DNA from: Acidobacteriota bacterium
Lineage (GTDB): Bacteria > Acidobacteriota > Vicinamibacteria > Vicinamibacterales > JAFNAJ01
Length of the DNA: 64,000 nucleotides
Assembly (NCBI GenBank): GCA_023384575.1
Contig: JAHDVP010000011.1
Location: 50,142 to 114,141, forward strand
Direction of reading: 5' to 3'
Part shown: in pieces, positions 18,448 through 27,092 of the stretch
How the letters are laid out: each line of letters opens with the position of its first letter
Numbering within the stretch: position 1 is the first letter of the stretch
Translations under genes and position numbers: made by a program
The notes under the pieces: model-generated
The model's input: the letters and a program-made list of their open reading frames with translations, nothing else
The model's database searches: none
Told to the model about the DNA's origin: nothing

Positions 18448-20370
18448 TCACCGGCTTGCGGTCGCCAGGCGGAACGCGGCCATCTCCTCGCCGTTGCGCA
18501 CCAGGACGACGTCGCCGGCGAGCACCGGGTGGTTCCACGTCTTGCCCTCGATGGCGGGCACGCGCGCGAGTTCGCTGAACCCGTCAGGAGCCGCCCGCAC
18601 GAGCGCCAGCTCGCCGTCCTCGGACAGCACGAGCAGCAGGGCCTGGTCGGGCAGGAGCACCATCTGGCCGTGACCGTACCGTCCACCCTTCCACTTGCGC
18701 GTCCCCGTCTCGAGATCGACGCAGGCGAGGATCCTGCCGTCGAATCCGTACGCGTGGCCCTCGTGAACGACGAAGTCGTTGAAGTAGGGCTTGAGGTCGC
18801 GCGACGTCCAGCGCTCCTCCACGGTCCACCCGGACGATCCCTGCGCCACCGAGATCCGGCGAAGTCCGACAGCCGCAGCCAGCCCGGAACCGCTGCCGAT
18901 GAGCACGTCGCCGCGCGCGACGACCGTCGGCTGGACGATGCCGTCCCCCCTCCACTCGTGCCGCCAGAGCACCGCGCCATCGGCTGGCGCGACGCCAATC
19001 GCGCCGGCGCCGTTCAGCAGCACGACCTGGGCCACGCCGTCGATGGTCGCAAGGTGCGGCGAACTGTAGCCCGACCCCCCCGCCGGACCGGTCCAGCGCG
19101 GGCGGCCAGTCGAGCGATCGTAGGCGGCGAGCACACCCGCGGTCGCGACGATGACCAGGTCGCCGACCACGAGGGGCGAGCTCGAAAAGCCCCAGTCGGG
19201 AATGGGCCTGCCGGTGTCGGCCGCGGCGTGGCGCGACCAGACCACCGCGCCCGTGCGCGCGTCGAGCGCGTTCAGGAGGCCCGTCGCGCCGAGCGTGTAG
19301 ACGCGGCCGCGGTCGAGCGTCGGCGTGCCTCGGGGACCGGCGCCGGCGTTGGACTCCCAGAAGCGTGCGGCGTCGCGGTGCCGCCACACCGGCGCGCCCG
19401 TCTCCAGGTCGTACGCGGACACGAGTTCCTCGTCCCCTCGTTGTTCCTGCGTGTAGACGAGGCGACCGTGGACCGCGAACGACGACCACCCGGGCCCAAT
19501 CGGGCGGCGCCACAATTCGGCGGGAGGCCTCGCCGACCAGTCGGTCTCGATTCGAACGCCACGGACGATGCCGTCACGGGCAGCGCCACGAAAGCCGGGC
19601 CATTCGCCGCCTGGTGTTTCGGGGTCGGTGCTGTCCGGTTCAGCGACTGCCGCCACGCCCGCGTCACGCGGAGCCGACTCGTGAGCTTCTCTGCGTGGAG
19701 CGTCGACCGGTTCCGCCGTCCCCGATGGTGCCGGAACCTCGACGCCGGCGGCTGCGGCTGTGAGGACTGCGTCGTCGGCAGCTTCCTCGCGCCCGGGACT
19801 CGCCACCGCCGGCGGTGCAGTGCCGGCAGGAGGCGGCTCCTCCCCGCGAGCCAGCAGCCGCTCTTCGGCCGTCGGCGTCCAGCGCCACCGAAAGTCCGAT
19901 CCGCCATCGCCACGGACGCCGTCGGTCCGCACGAGCGTCATGAGGCCGCAGGCGAGCAGGATGGCGGCGAGCATCACGACCTGGCGCGATCCGGCTGGAC
20001 GCTGGAGCGTGACGGCGACGGCCGCGACCAGCGCGAGGCTCAGCAGGGGCACGCCGTAGAGGAAGGGCATGAGTCCCATCATCCCGTTCGCGATGGAGGG
20101 GTGCACGACCTGCGCGGTCGTCAACAGCGCGACGGCCATCAGCACGAGGGCTCCCAGGCGCTCACGCCAGCGCGCGCGACTGAAGAGCAGCCACCAGAGG
20201 AGAATCGCCAGGGCGCCAACCGCGCCGGCGAGCACCGCTGTGCCACCCTGGCTCGGCGCGGCAAGTGGGAGCCCCACCCAGGCGAGCGCGGTGAGCACGC
20301 CGGCCGCGGCGCCCGGCCAGAACCGGATGGGCTTCCGAGGCGCCTCCTCATGCGTTCGTTGGCTGGACAT
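18448..20370 (-). CDS. Membrane-anchored PQQ/BamB-like beta-propeller protein
   Basis: A 640-residue protein. About five membrane helices occupy residues 18-150 (e.g. TAVLAGAVGALAILLWWLLF), followed by an Ala/Pro-rich linker to about residue 265. The rest is an eight-bladed PQQ-like propeller starting with the WPGFRGAARDGI motif typical of BamB-like proteins in Acidobacteriota and Planctomycetes. Repeats of the form AYDLETGAPVWRH, ALDARTGAVVWSR and CVDLETGTRKWKG are visible. The propeller should be extracytoplasmic. ATG 20370 was chosen because GGGAAGG precedes it and the first membrane helix follows soon after. Function unknown; PQQ ligands were not identified. Confidence 0.85.
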   Translation of the reverse strand: MSSQRTHEEAPRKPIRFWPGAAAGVLTALAWVGLPLAAPSQGGTAVLAGAVGALAILLWWLLFSRARWRERLGALVLMAVALLTTAQVVHPSIANGMMGLMPFLYGVPLLSLALVAAVAVTLQRPAGSRQVVMLAAILLACGLMTLVRTDGVRGDGGSDFRWRWTPTAEERLLARGEEPPPAGTAPPAVASPGREEAADDAVLTAAAAGVEVPAPSGTAEPVDAPRREAHESAPRDAGVAAVAEPDSTDPETPGGEWPGFRGAARDGIVRGVRIETDWSARPPAELWRRPIGPGWSSFAVHGRLVYTQEQRGDEELVSAYDLETGAPVWRHRDAARFWESNAGAGPRGTPTLDRGRVYTLGATGLLNALDARTGAVVWSRHAAADTGRPIPDWGFSSSPLVVGDLVIVATAGVLAAYDRSTGRPRWTGPAGGSGYSSPHLATIDGVAQVVLLNGAGAIGVAPADGAVLWRHEWRGDGIVQPTVVARGDVLIGSGSGLAAAVGLRRISVAQGSSGWTVEERWTSRDLKPYFNDFVVHEGHAYGFDGRILACVDLETGTRKWKGGRYGHGQMVLLPDQALLLVLSEDGELALVRAAPDGFSELARVPAIEGKTWNHPVLAGDVVLVRNGEEMAAFRLATASR

Positions 20371-20719
20371 GTGAGCCTTCCCGCAGGCCGTGCCAGCGAC
20401 CTTCAGTGGATCGCCGCCGCCTGGCATAGTGGTGAATCGGATCGGTGATCGCCCCTCCCGTACTGACGGCGTCTCGAAGCAGCGAGAGCGTCCGCGCGTA
20501 CGAGGAGCGGTACGGCCGTTTGACGGAATCCCTGGTGAGCAGGTTCGCACGGTCGAGCTCGACTCACACGGGCGGATCACGGCTGACCTTGTCGTGCGGG
20601 CGAGAATCGCGCAGCACGTGTCGAACTTCGCGTCCGTCGTTCGACGTAGGGATAGAGCCCGGTTCCTGACGCGGCCAGCCGGCCGTCGCCGGGCTCACCA
20701 CGAGCGCTGGGAGGACCAC
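20371..20719. other. Divergent regulatory region
   Basis: This 349-bp region separates the propeller gene from the YCII/ECF cassette. It carries the ECF-type promoter described separately. No gene is supported in the remainder. Confidence 0.55.
20618..20644 (+). promoter_or_regulatory. Predicted ECF42-type autoregulatory promoter
   Basis: TGTCGA (20618-20623), a 17-bp spacer and CGAC (20641-20644) match the bipartite motif I recall for ECF42-controlled promoters (TGTCGA at -35, CG(A/T)C at -10). The predicted transcript would start about 70 nt before the first YCII gene and run through the sigma factor gene. Confidence 0.6.
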
Positions 20720-21142
20720 ATGCGGTTCATGATGATCGTCAAGGCCACGAGAGAGACCGAAGCCGGGGTGAGACCGAAAGAGGAGCTGTTCGCTGCGATG
20801 GCGACCTATCACGAGGACCTGGCCAAGGCCGGCGTGCTGCTGGACGCCTCGGGTCTCCAGCCAAGCGCGAAGGGATTTCGCGTCCAGTACGCCGGTGGGA
20901 AGCGCACGGTGGTGGACGGCCCCTTCACCGAGACGAAGGAGCTCATCGCCGGCTATACGCTCATCCAGGTGAAGTCGCGGGACGAAGCGGTGGAGTGGGC
21001 GCGCCGGTTTCCCAACCCCCACGACGAGGACGGTCACATCGAAGTCAGGCAACTCTTCGAACTGGACGACTTCGGACCGAGCGAGCAAGTCGACCGATTC
21101 CGCCGCCTGGACGTCTTGACGGGTCAGGACCTTCGCGAATGA
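20720..21142 (+). CDS. YCII/DGPF-domain protein (first copy)
   Basis: A 140-residue protein of the YCII-related DGPF family. It has the MRFMMIVKA N-terminal strand, the DGPFTETKELIAGYTLIQVKS signature at about residues 65-85, and a C-terminal extension after HIEVRQLFEL. GGAGGACC lies just upstream of ATG 20720. DGPF genes sit next to ECF42 sigma factors, where they are thought to influence sigma activity or form an enzyme with the partner paralog. It is followed by a second DGPF gene after 93 bp. Confidence 0.88.
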   Translation: MRFMMIVKATRETEAGVRPKEELFAAMATYHEDLAKAGVLLDASGLQPSAKGFRVQYAGGKRTVVDGPFTETKELIAGYTLIQVKSRDEAVEWARRFPNPHDEDGHIEVRQLFELDDFGPSEQVDRFRRLDVLTGQDLRE

Positions 21143-21235
21143 GGCTGGGCCGCCAGGACGGCCACTGCGCATCTCATCAGCGACCGAAGGACCGATACCG
21201 ACCGCAACGACGGTGACGAGAAAGGAAGGGACGAC

Positions 21236-21589
21236 ATGCGATTCATGGCGATGGTGAAGTCCAAGGAGAACGCGGGTCCTGTGCCGCAGGCCCTCATGGA
21301 GGCAATCGCGACGCTCGGCGAAGAGGCCGGCAGAGCCGGGGTGCTCGTGCAGATGGGCGGGCTGCTGCCGAGCGGATCGGGGGCGCGCGTGCGGGTCTCG
21401 GACGGCAAGCTGACGGTGACCGATGGGCCGTTCACGGAAGCGAAGGAGGTGATCGGTGGCTTCGCTGTCTACGAGCTCGGATCGAAGGCCGAGGCCCTGG
21501 AGTGGACGGAACGCTTCATGCGGCTGCACATCGAACACTGGCCGGGCTGGGACGGCGAGACTGAGCTCCGGCAGATCTTCACGACGTAG
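21236..21589 (+). CDS. YCII/DGPF-domain protein (second copy)
   Basis: A 117-residue paralog of the gene just upstream, with MRFMAMVKSKE and TDGPFTEAKEVIGGFAVYEL signatures and a shorter C-terminus. GGAAGGGA lies 8-10 nt before ATG 21236. The sigma factor gene begins 40 bp after its stop. The pair is probably cotranscribed with the sigma gene from the promoter near 20620. Confidence 0.88.
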   Translation: MRFMAMVKSKENAGPVPQALMEAIATLGEEAGRAGVLVQMGGLLPSGSGARVRVSDGKLTVTDGPFTEAKEVIGGFAVYELGSKAEALEWTERFMRLHIEHWPGWDGETELRQIFTT

Positions 21590-21629
21590 CGACGTGTCGC
21601 CGGAGCGAGCGCAGCGCTGAGCCCGAGTC

Positions 21630-22949
21630 ATGACGGCCCCCGACGTCCACCGTGCGATCGAGACCGCCTGGCGAATCGAGGCGCCCAAGGTCATCGCCGT
21701 CCTCACCCGGATGACGGGTGACGTCGGCCGGGCAGAGGACCTGGCGCACGACGCCCTGGTGGCCGCGCTCGAGCAGTGGCCCGGGGCCGGCATCCCCGAC
21801 AACCCGGGGGCCTGGCTGACGGCCGTCGCCAAACGCAAGGCCATCGACGTCAGGCGCCGTGCGGCGATGCAGGAGCGCAAGCACGCCGAAGTGGGCTACG
21901 AACACGAGGCGCGGCAGTCGGACGCCGCACCGGATCTCGACGCAGGTCTGGACCGGCCGATTGGCGACGACCTCCTGTGCCTCGTGTTCACCTGCTGCCA
22001 CCCGCTGCTGTCGATGGAGGCCCGCGTCGCGTTGACGCTGCGCCTCCTGGGCGGGCTCACCACCGCCGAGATCGCGCGGGCGTTCCTCGTCGCCGAGCCG
22101 ACGATCGCCCAGCGGGTCGTCCGTGCGAAGCGGACGCTCGCCGAAGCGCGCGTGCCCTTCGAAATCCCGCGCGCGTCCGAATGGCCCGAACGGCTGGCCT
22201 CGGTCGAGCAGGTCATCTACCTGGTGTTCAACGAGGGGTACACGGCCACGGCCGGCGGCGACTGGATGCGTCCGGCACTCTGCGACGAGGCGTTGCGGCT
22301 CGGCCGCGTACTCGCCGAGCTGATGCCGCACGAGGCGGAAGTCCACGGCCTCGTGGCGCTGATGGAGATTCAGGCGTCCCGTCTGCCCGCGCGTGCGGGT
22401 CCGACGGGCGAGCCCATCCTGCTGCTCGATCAGGATCGCGCTCGCTGGGATCGGCTGCTCATCCGGCGCGGGCTGGCGGCCCTGGCGCGGGCCGAGGCGC
22501 TCGGGGGAGCGTTCGGGCCGTACACGCTGCAGGCGGCCATCGCGGCGTGCCACGCGCGTGCGGCGACCGCGACCGCGACCGATTGGGGCCGGATCGCCGC
22601 GCTGTACGACGCGCTCGCAGAGGTCGCCCCTTCGCCGGTCGTGGAGCTGAACCGGGCCGTCGCCGTGGGAATGGCGTTCGGACCTGCGGCAGGGCTCGAA
22701 CTCGTCGAGGCGCTGGCTGAGGAGCCGGCCCTCCGTTCCACGCACCTCTTGCCCGCCGTGCAGGGCGACCTGCTCGCGCGGCTCGGACGGATGACCGACG
22801 CCCGCAGGGCCTTCGAGCGGTCGGCCTCGCTCACGCGGAACCTCCGCGAGCGCGACGTTCTCCTCGCCAGAGCCGCAGACTGCCTTCGCGACGCGCGCGG
22901 AGAGCCGTCGGACACGTCTGGCGGCGGACCCAACGCGCCCGGATCGTGA
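21630..22949 (+). CDS. ECF42-type RNA polymerase sigma factor with long C-terminal domain
   Basis: A 439-residue sigma factor. Region 2 is at about residues 10-80 (AEDLAHDALVAALEQWP, AWLTAVAKRKAIDVRRR). Region 4 is at about 125-180 (RLLGGLTTAEIARAFLVAEPTIAQRVVRAKRTL). The remaining ~250 residues are the TPR/DUF6596-like extension of the group (YLVFNEGYTATAG, LNRAVAVGMAFGPAAGLEL, HLLPAVQGDLLARLGR). No anti-sigma gene is present, as expected: the extension is reported to be needed for activity. The preceding DGPF genes fit the known context. Confidence 0.92.
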   Translation: MTAPDVHRAIETAWRIEAPKVIAVLTRMTGDVGRAEDLAHDALVAALEQWPGAGIPDNPGAWLTAVAKRKAIDVRRRAAMQERKHAEVGYEHEARQSDAAPDLDAGLDRPIGDDLLCLVFTCCHPLLSMEARVALTLRLLGGLTTAEIARAFLVAEPTIAQRVVRAKRTLAEARVPFEIPRASEWPERLASVEQVIYLVFNEGYTATAGGDWMRPALCDEALRLGRVLAELMPHEAEVHGLVALMEIQASRLPARAGPTGEPILLLDQDRARWDRLLIRRGLAALARAEALGGAFGPYTLQAAIAACHARAATATATDWGRIAALYDALAEVAPSPVVELNRAVAVGMAFGPAAGLELVEALAEEPALRSTHLLPAVQGDLLARLGRMTDARRAFERSASLTRNLRERDVLLARAADCLRDARGEPSDTSGGGPNAPGS

Positions 22950-23385
22950 GGTCGGCGACGCGGCCGAGTCCTCACCATCCTTCGATTCTGAGGGGCGACC
23001 CGACGTGCAGGTACCGCATCGACCTCGCACCTCGCGCTCACGCCTGAGCCGGGGCCGCCGACAGGGGGCGCCACCGAGCCGACCCGCCCTCGAGGCGGCA
23101 GGCGCTTGAGCATGAGCCACTCGCCGACGTGAAGGACTCTCGTCCCGGATCGGACGTTTCCGGACGATCCTCTGGTCATCGTTCCCCGCGCGACCTGAGC
23201 CACGACGCGGCGTTCCCGGCGGACCTGCGGAGAACCTCTGCCGGCTGCGCGGGCGTCCTACGTGGACGCGCCTCCGCACCGGCGCCATAATCGACGGCGT
23301 CCACGCGTCGTGGCGCCGGAACGCCCTTCCTGCCGGCCGCTGGTGGACCGGCGGGGACGCGGCACCGTACGGAGGTCCCGAGTCC
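22950..23385. other. Intergenic region without a recognisable gene
   Basis: These 436 bp carry GC-rich sequence with only short, low-complexity frames. The right end contains a promoter candidate for the following membrane-protein gene. I see no RNA gene or repeat. Confidence 0.5.
23263..23291 (+). promoter_or_regulatory. Sigma70-like promoter upstream of the GT-C-like gene
   Basis: TGGACG (23263-23268), a 17-bp spacer and CATAAT (23286-23291) match the consensus at 4/6 and 5/6 positions. The implied leader is about 90 nt to ATG 23386. Confidence 0.45.
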
Positions 23386-25644
23386 ATGACGGGCGTCACG
23401 CCCTGCCGTCGGCGTCTCGCGCACCGGGTCGGTCCACCACTCGCGACCGTCGTGCTCACCGCGACGGCCGCCATGCTGGCCACCTGGCCGTTGGCCCGCG
23501 AGATGGCGAGCGCGACGCTGCGCGACGGCGAGGTGCTGCTCACGGCGTGGCAGATCAACTCCTATCACCACGCACTGCTCAGCGCCCCCTGGACCTGGCT
23601 CGACGCGAACATCTTCTTCCCGTACGACCGCGCCTCGACGTTCAACGACCTTCTGCTCGCCCACGCCCTCGTCACGCTGCCGGCGGGCTGGGCCGACTCG
23701 CCCGTGCTCGCCCTCAACCTGGCGCTGCTCGGCGGCATCGTCCTCTGCGGCGTGTTCGCGTCTCTGCTGGTCGACGAACTCGTCGACGCACCGTGGATCG
23801 CCGCGGTGGCCGGCACACTCTTCGCCCTGACGCCGTTCCGTTTCCTTCATCTCGGGCACCTGTCGATGGCGGCCGCGTGGGCCGTCCCGCTTTTCCTGTG
23901 GGCGTTGCTCGCGCACCTGCGACAGCCGTCGTGGTCGCGGGCGGCCCTCGCCTCGGCGAGCGGCGTGCTGGTGGGCCTTTCGTCGGTCTACCTCGCCGTC
24001 TACGTCGCGCCGATCGTGCCGGTCCTCCTGCTCGTCGGTGCCCGCCGCGGGCCGGGTGGACGCGCAGCATGGATGCCCTTGCTCGTGACGGCCGTGCCCG
24101 GCCTGGTCCTGCTCGCCGCGTGCCTCGTGCCGTATGCCGCCACGCTCGATGCCTTCGGCGTGGCAGCGGCCCCCGGTGACCTCGTGCGCTACGGCGCCGA
24201 TCTGACGTCGCTTCGCCAGCGACCGGAGTTCCTGGCAGGCTCGACGCCTGGCGTGGCAGTCGACCCCGAAGCGCAACTCTACCCGGGCGCTGCGCTCGGA
24301 TGGCTGTCGGCCGCGGGCCTTCTCGCCGCCGTCGCCTCAACCCTTCGACGCGAAGAGGCGTCGCGGTGGCATCTGACGGCACTCCTCACCCTCGCGCTCG
24401 GCGCGGGCCTCGGCGTTGCGATGCCACTCGACGGCGTCTGGCGGGAGGCCTGGCGATTCATCGTCCTGGCGCTCATCTGGGTCGGGCCGGTCCTCGCCTT
24501 CGCGTGGGCTTTCGCGAGCGTGCGGTCGCGTCAGCCGACCCGCCCACAGGCAGCGATTCGACTCGGCATCGCCGGTGCCGCCGTCACCTTCGCGCTCGCC
24601 CTCGGGCCGGAGGCCCGCCACGCGACCGAGACGATCGGACCCGCGCCATACAGCCTGCTCACCTCCGCCTCCCGAGCGTTCGAGGGCACCCGAGTGCCGG
24701 CTCGTTTCGGCGGCCTGACGATCTTGTTTCTCGCGATCGCGTCGGCTGGGCTGCTTGCCGGACTCGCGCGTTCACGCCAGCGCCTGGCGCGGTGGGCAGG
24801 CGTGGTCGCCGCGGCTCTTGCGCTCGTGGCGACAGCGCGCGAGCTTCCGGTCCCACCGCTGCCCGAGGGGCTCGAACTCGTCGAGCAGACCGACCTGCAC
24901 CATCCTGCCTATCGCTGGCTTCGCCAGCAGCAAGGCCAGCTCGCGATTCTCGAGCTGCCCGACTGGCCCACCACCGCACCGGTCGGCTGGGAGTTCCGCG
25001 AATGGCGTGCGCTGCGCTACATGCTCGCGTCGAAGCAGCACGGCCAGCATCTTGCCAACGGCAGCGGACGCATCGAACCGCTTCTCTGGTCGCGCTTCCG
25101 TCAGAACGAGCCGTGGAGCGATGCGTTCTTCGGCTTCATCACAGCGTACTTCCCCGTCGACTACGTCCTGCTGCACGAGGCTGGCCTGCCGCCGGACGCG
25201 CGCGAGGTCGTGCGCGCACGTATCGCCCGGCGCATCGACGGCTGGAACGAGGTGTTCAGCGGCGGAGGCGTCAGCGTCTTCACTGTCGACCGTTCCTTCG
25301 GCCAGGGCACGCGCGTCGACCGCCTGGTGCGGCGACGTGACGCGAGCCCCGTGAGCGAGATCACGTTCTCGGTGCGACGCGCACCGCCTCACGACGAGGC
25401 GCCCGGTCACGACGCCTCGAACCCGGTGGTCGTCGACCTCTTCCGGGACGACGAGCCCGTGGGGTCGTGGCCGCTCGACGGCGAATGGCGAGAGGTGGTC
25501 GTGCGGATTCCGGTCGGCGCCGTCTCACCGGCAGGTTGGGAAGCCTGGCCTCGTACCACGACGCTGCTCCGCTGGCAGGCGCGCGAAGGCGCCTTTGAGC
25601 TTCGCAACCTCCGCGTCGGTCGCTGGGAGGGTGGCGGGAGCTGA
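23386..25644 (+). CDS. Polytopic membrane protein, GT-C glycosyltransferase-like
   Basis: A 752-residue protein with about ten or more membrane segments between residues 15 and 500 and a soluble C-terminal domain of about 250 residues. The N-terminal loop (DGEVLLTAWQINSYHHALL...NIFFPYD) has the acidic residue and layout of GT-C enzymes that use polyprenyl-phosphate sugars, but no exact family is assigned. GGAGG lies about 10 nt upstream of ATG 23386. It is convergent with a GT2 gene and precedes the glycan cluster, suggesting envelope-glycan assembly. Confidence 0.7.
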   Translation: MTGVTPCRRRLAHRVGPPLATVVLTATAAMLATWPLAREMASATLRDGEVLLTAWQINSYHHALLSAPWTWLDANIFFPYDRASTFNDLLLAHALVTLPAGWADSPVLALNLALLGGIVLCGVFASLLVDELVDAPWIAAVAGTLFALTPFRFLHLGHLSMAAAWAVPLFLWALLAHLRQPSWSRAALASASGVLVGLSSVYLAVYVAPIVPVLLLVGARRGPGGRAAWMPLLVTAVPGLVLLAACLVPYAATLDAFGVAAAPGDLVRYGADLTSLRQRPEFLAGSTPGVAVDPEAQLYPGAALGWLSAAGLLAAVASTLRREEASRWHLTALLTLALGAGLGVAMPLDGVWREAWRFIVLALIWVGPVLAFAWAFASVRSRQPTRPQAAIRLGIAGAAVTFALALGPEARHATETIGPAPYSLLTSASRAFEGTRVPARFGGLTILFLAIASAGLLAGLARSRQRLARWAGVVAAALALVATARELPVPPLPEGLELVEQTDLHHPAYRWLRQQQGQLAILELPDWPTTAPVGWEFREWRALRYMLASKQHGQHLANGSGRIEPLLWSRFRQNEPWSDAFFGFITAYFPVDYVLLHEAGLPPDAREVVRARIARRIDGWNEVFSGGGVSVFTVDRSFGQGTRVDRLVRRRDASPVSEITFSVRRAPPHDEAPGHDASNPVVVDLFRDDEPVGSWPLDGEWREVVVRIPVGAVSPAGWEAWPRTTTLLRWQAREGAFELRNLRVGRWEGGGS

Positions 25645-25647
25645 CGA

Positions 25648-25716
25648 GTTCACAGCCTGCAGCCTGTCGCCTGTCGTCTGCAGCCTGTCGCCCGTAGCTG
25701 CCTGCAGCCTGTCTGT
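25648..25716. repeat. Degenerate CAGCCTG tandem tract
   Basis: Irregular repeats of CAGCCTG and TCGCCTG follow the stop codon of the membrane-protein gene. Units are 7-12 bp and imperfect. It is not a CRISPR array because there are no unique spacers. Confidence 0.55.
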
Positions 25717-25737
25717 ACCGTGGCCTGCCCGGTGCCG

Positions 25738-25766
25738 GGTCGTGAAGAACGCCATGCTTCACGACC
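25738..25766. terminator. Strong hairpin between convergent genes
   Basis: GGTCGTGAAG and CTTCACGACC make a perfect 10-bp stem with a 9-nt loop overlapping the GT2 stop codon. It lies between convergent genes and could terminate or protect transcripts from either side. No U-tract is present. Confidence 0.5.
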
Positions 25767-26754
25767 TGGCCCCATGGCGCATGGCCCGTGCCGCCCCGAT
25801 CGCAAAGCCGGCGCCGCACGTGAGCAGGTAGAGCCAGTGCAGGGGAACGGCGCCGAGGGCAAAGCGCCAGCCACGCTGCCTGACGAAGAACGCGAAGAGG
25901 TCGGCGTTGAGCGCGACGACGAGCGCGAGGCTCACGAGCACGCCCACGACGGCCGTCGGCCACCACCACGCGAGCGGCAGTGCCGCGAGGGCGGCGAACG
26001 TCAGCAGCACGCTCACCCGGTCGCGCGTCTTCACGTTGAGATCGTTGACGAGTTGGCCGCCGCGCAGCATGAGGGCCGTCCACGGCACTGCGCGACGCCA
26101 GAGGTCGGTGGCCACCATCTCGTCGAGGCGCCAGCGCTTGAGGTGCTTCACCTGCAGCGCCTTCGCGATCCGGATGGCATAGCCGGCGCGCGTGAGTCGC
26201 GCCCCGAGTTCGATGTCCTCGATGCTGGGCTCGACCCACGCGACGTCGAATCCGCCCACGGCGTCGAACGCCTCCCGCCGCACTGCGCCGCAGCCCGCCC
26301 AGAACGTCGTCGCCTCCTCGCGCGCGGCCTGGTGCACCGCGTGGTGGAGCAGGTTCCGATACTGCGAAACAAGGTGCGGGTCGGCCGGGTGTGCGTCGTA
26401 CGAGCCGAAGACGGCCGAGAGTGCGGGCTCCGTCGTGAAGGCGGCCGCCACGCGGGCCACGAGGTCGGCTGGCACCTCGACATCGGCATCGAGAAACAGC
26501 ACGATCGGTTGGGTCGACGACGCGACGCCTCGATTGCGCGCGCGCGCCGGACCACCGCGCCCGTCGAGCACGACGGTCGTGGCGCCGATGTCGGTGGCCA
26601 CGCGCTCGAGTGGCTCGCTCGGACCGTCGACGACGACCACGAGCGCGCCCGGCGGCGGGTCGAGCCGCGCAAGGCTCGCCGCGGCGCGCGGCCAGGCCGC
26701 GCCTGCCCCTCCAACCGGCACGACGATGGCGATGTCCGACGAGGTGACTGGCAT
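25759..26754 (-). CDS. Glycosyltransferase family 2
   Basis: A 331-residue GT-A enzyme. The nucleotide-sugar motifs are IAIVVPVGGAG at the start, VVVVDGPSEP, LFLDADVEVP (the DxD at about residues 88-90), and FWAGCGAVRREAFDAVGGFD with WVEPSIEDIELGARLTRAGY. Two C-terminal membrane helices anchor it. It probably adds a sugar to a lipid-linked acceptor on the cytoplasmic face. ATG 26754 lies 11 bp after the small membrane protein stop, so the genes are in one operon with the flavoprotein. Confidence 0.9.
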   Translation of the reverse strand: MPVTSSDIAIVVPVGGAGAAWPRAAASLARLDPPPGALVVVVDGPSEPLERVATDIGATTVVLDGRGGPARARNRGVASSTQPIVLFLDADVEVPADLVARVAAAFTTEPALSAVFGSYDAHPADPHLVSQYRNLLHHAVHQAAREEATTFWAGCGAVRREAFDAVGGFDVAWVEPSIEDIELGARLTRAGYAIRIAKALQVKHLKRWRLDEMVATDLWRRAVPWTALMLRGGQLVNDLNVKTRDRVSVLLTFAALAALPLAWWWPTAVVGVLVSLALVVALNADLFAFFVRQRGWRFALGAVPLHWLYLLTCGAGFAIGAARAMRHGARS

Positions 26755-26765
26755 CGCGCGCGTCG

Positions 26766-27092
26766 TCAGTCGCGTGGCGTGCGCAGGGCGGCGAGCACGT
26801 TGTAGAGCCAGGCCACGCACCAGCCGAACACAGCCCCCGTCAGTGCGCCGTACAGGAAGCCCACGAACGACCCCGCCCACGTCACGGAGTACCCAGGGTA
26901 GTAGGCCCGGAGCAGTCCGAGGTGCTGGCCGACGTTCTCTCCTCCCTTGACGACGAGCCAGAGCGTGGCCGCAAAGAGCGCCGTGCCGCCAATCATGCCG
27001 GTCACGACCGCGACGATGCCTGCACGCAGCCGGGCCACGGTCTTCGCGATGAGCAGGCGTTCCTCTCTACCGGAGTTCAATGGTGCCTCCAT
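26766..27092 (-). CDS. Small two-TM membrane protein, paralogous to the flavoprotein C-terminus
   Basis: A 108-residue protein with two hydrophobic helices (about residues 24-48 and 72-98). It overlaps the end of the flavoprotein gene by 26 bp. Its pattern HLGLLRAYYPGYSVTWAGSF...FGWCVAWLYNVL matches the last 80 residues of that flavoprotein (FGYAVSWPG...FALGWAIARLVNVL), so the two share a homologous domain of unknown function. Confidence 0.75.
   Translation of the reverse strand: MEAPLNSGREERLLIAKTVARLRAGIVAVVTGMIGGTALFAATLWLVVKGGENVGQHLGLLRAYYPGYSVTWAGSFVGFLYGALTGAVFGWCVAWLYNVLAALRTPRD

Noticed and set aside
25648..25716. Possible CRISPR-like array
   Set aside because: Repeat units are 7-12 bp, degenerate and contiguous; there are no spacers of constant length and no cas genes.
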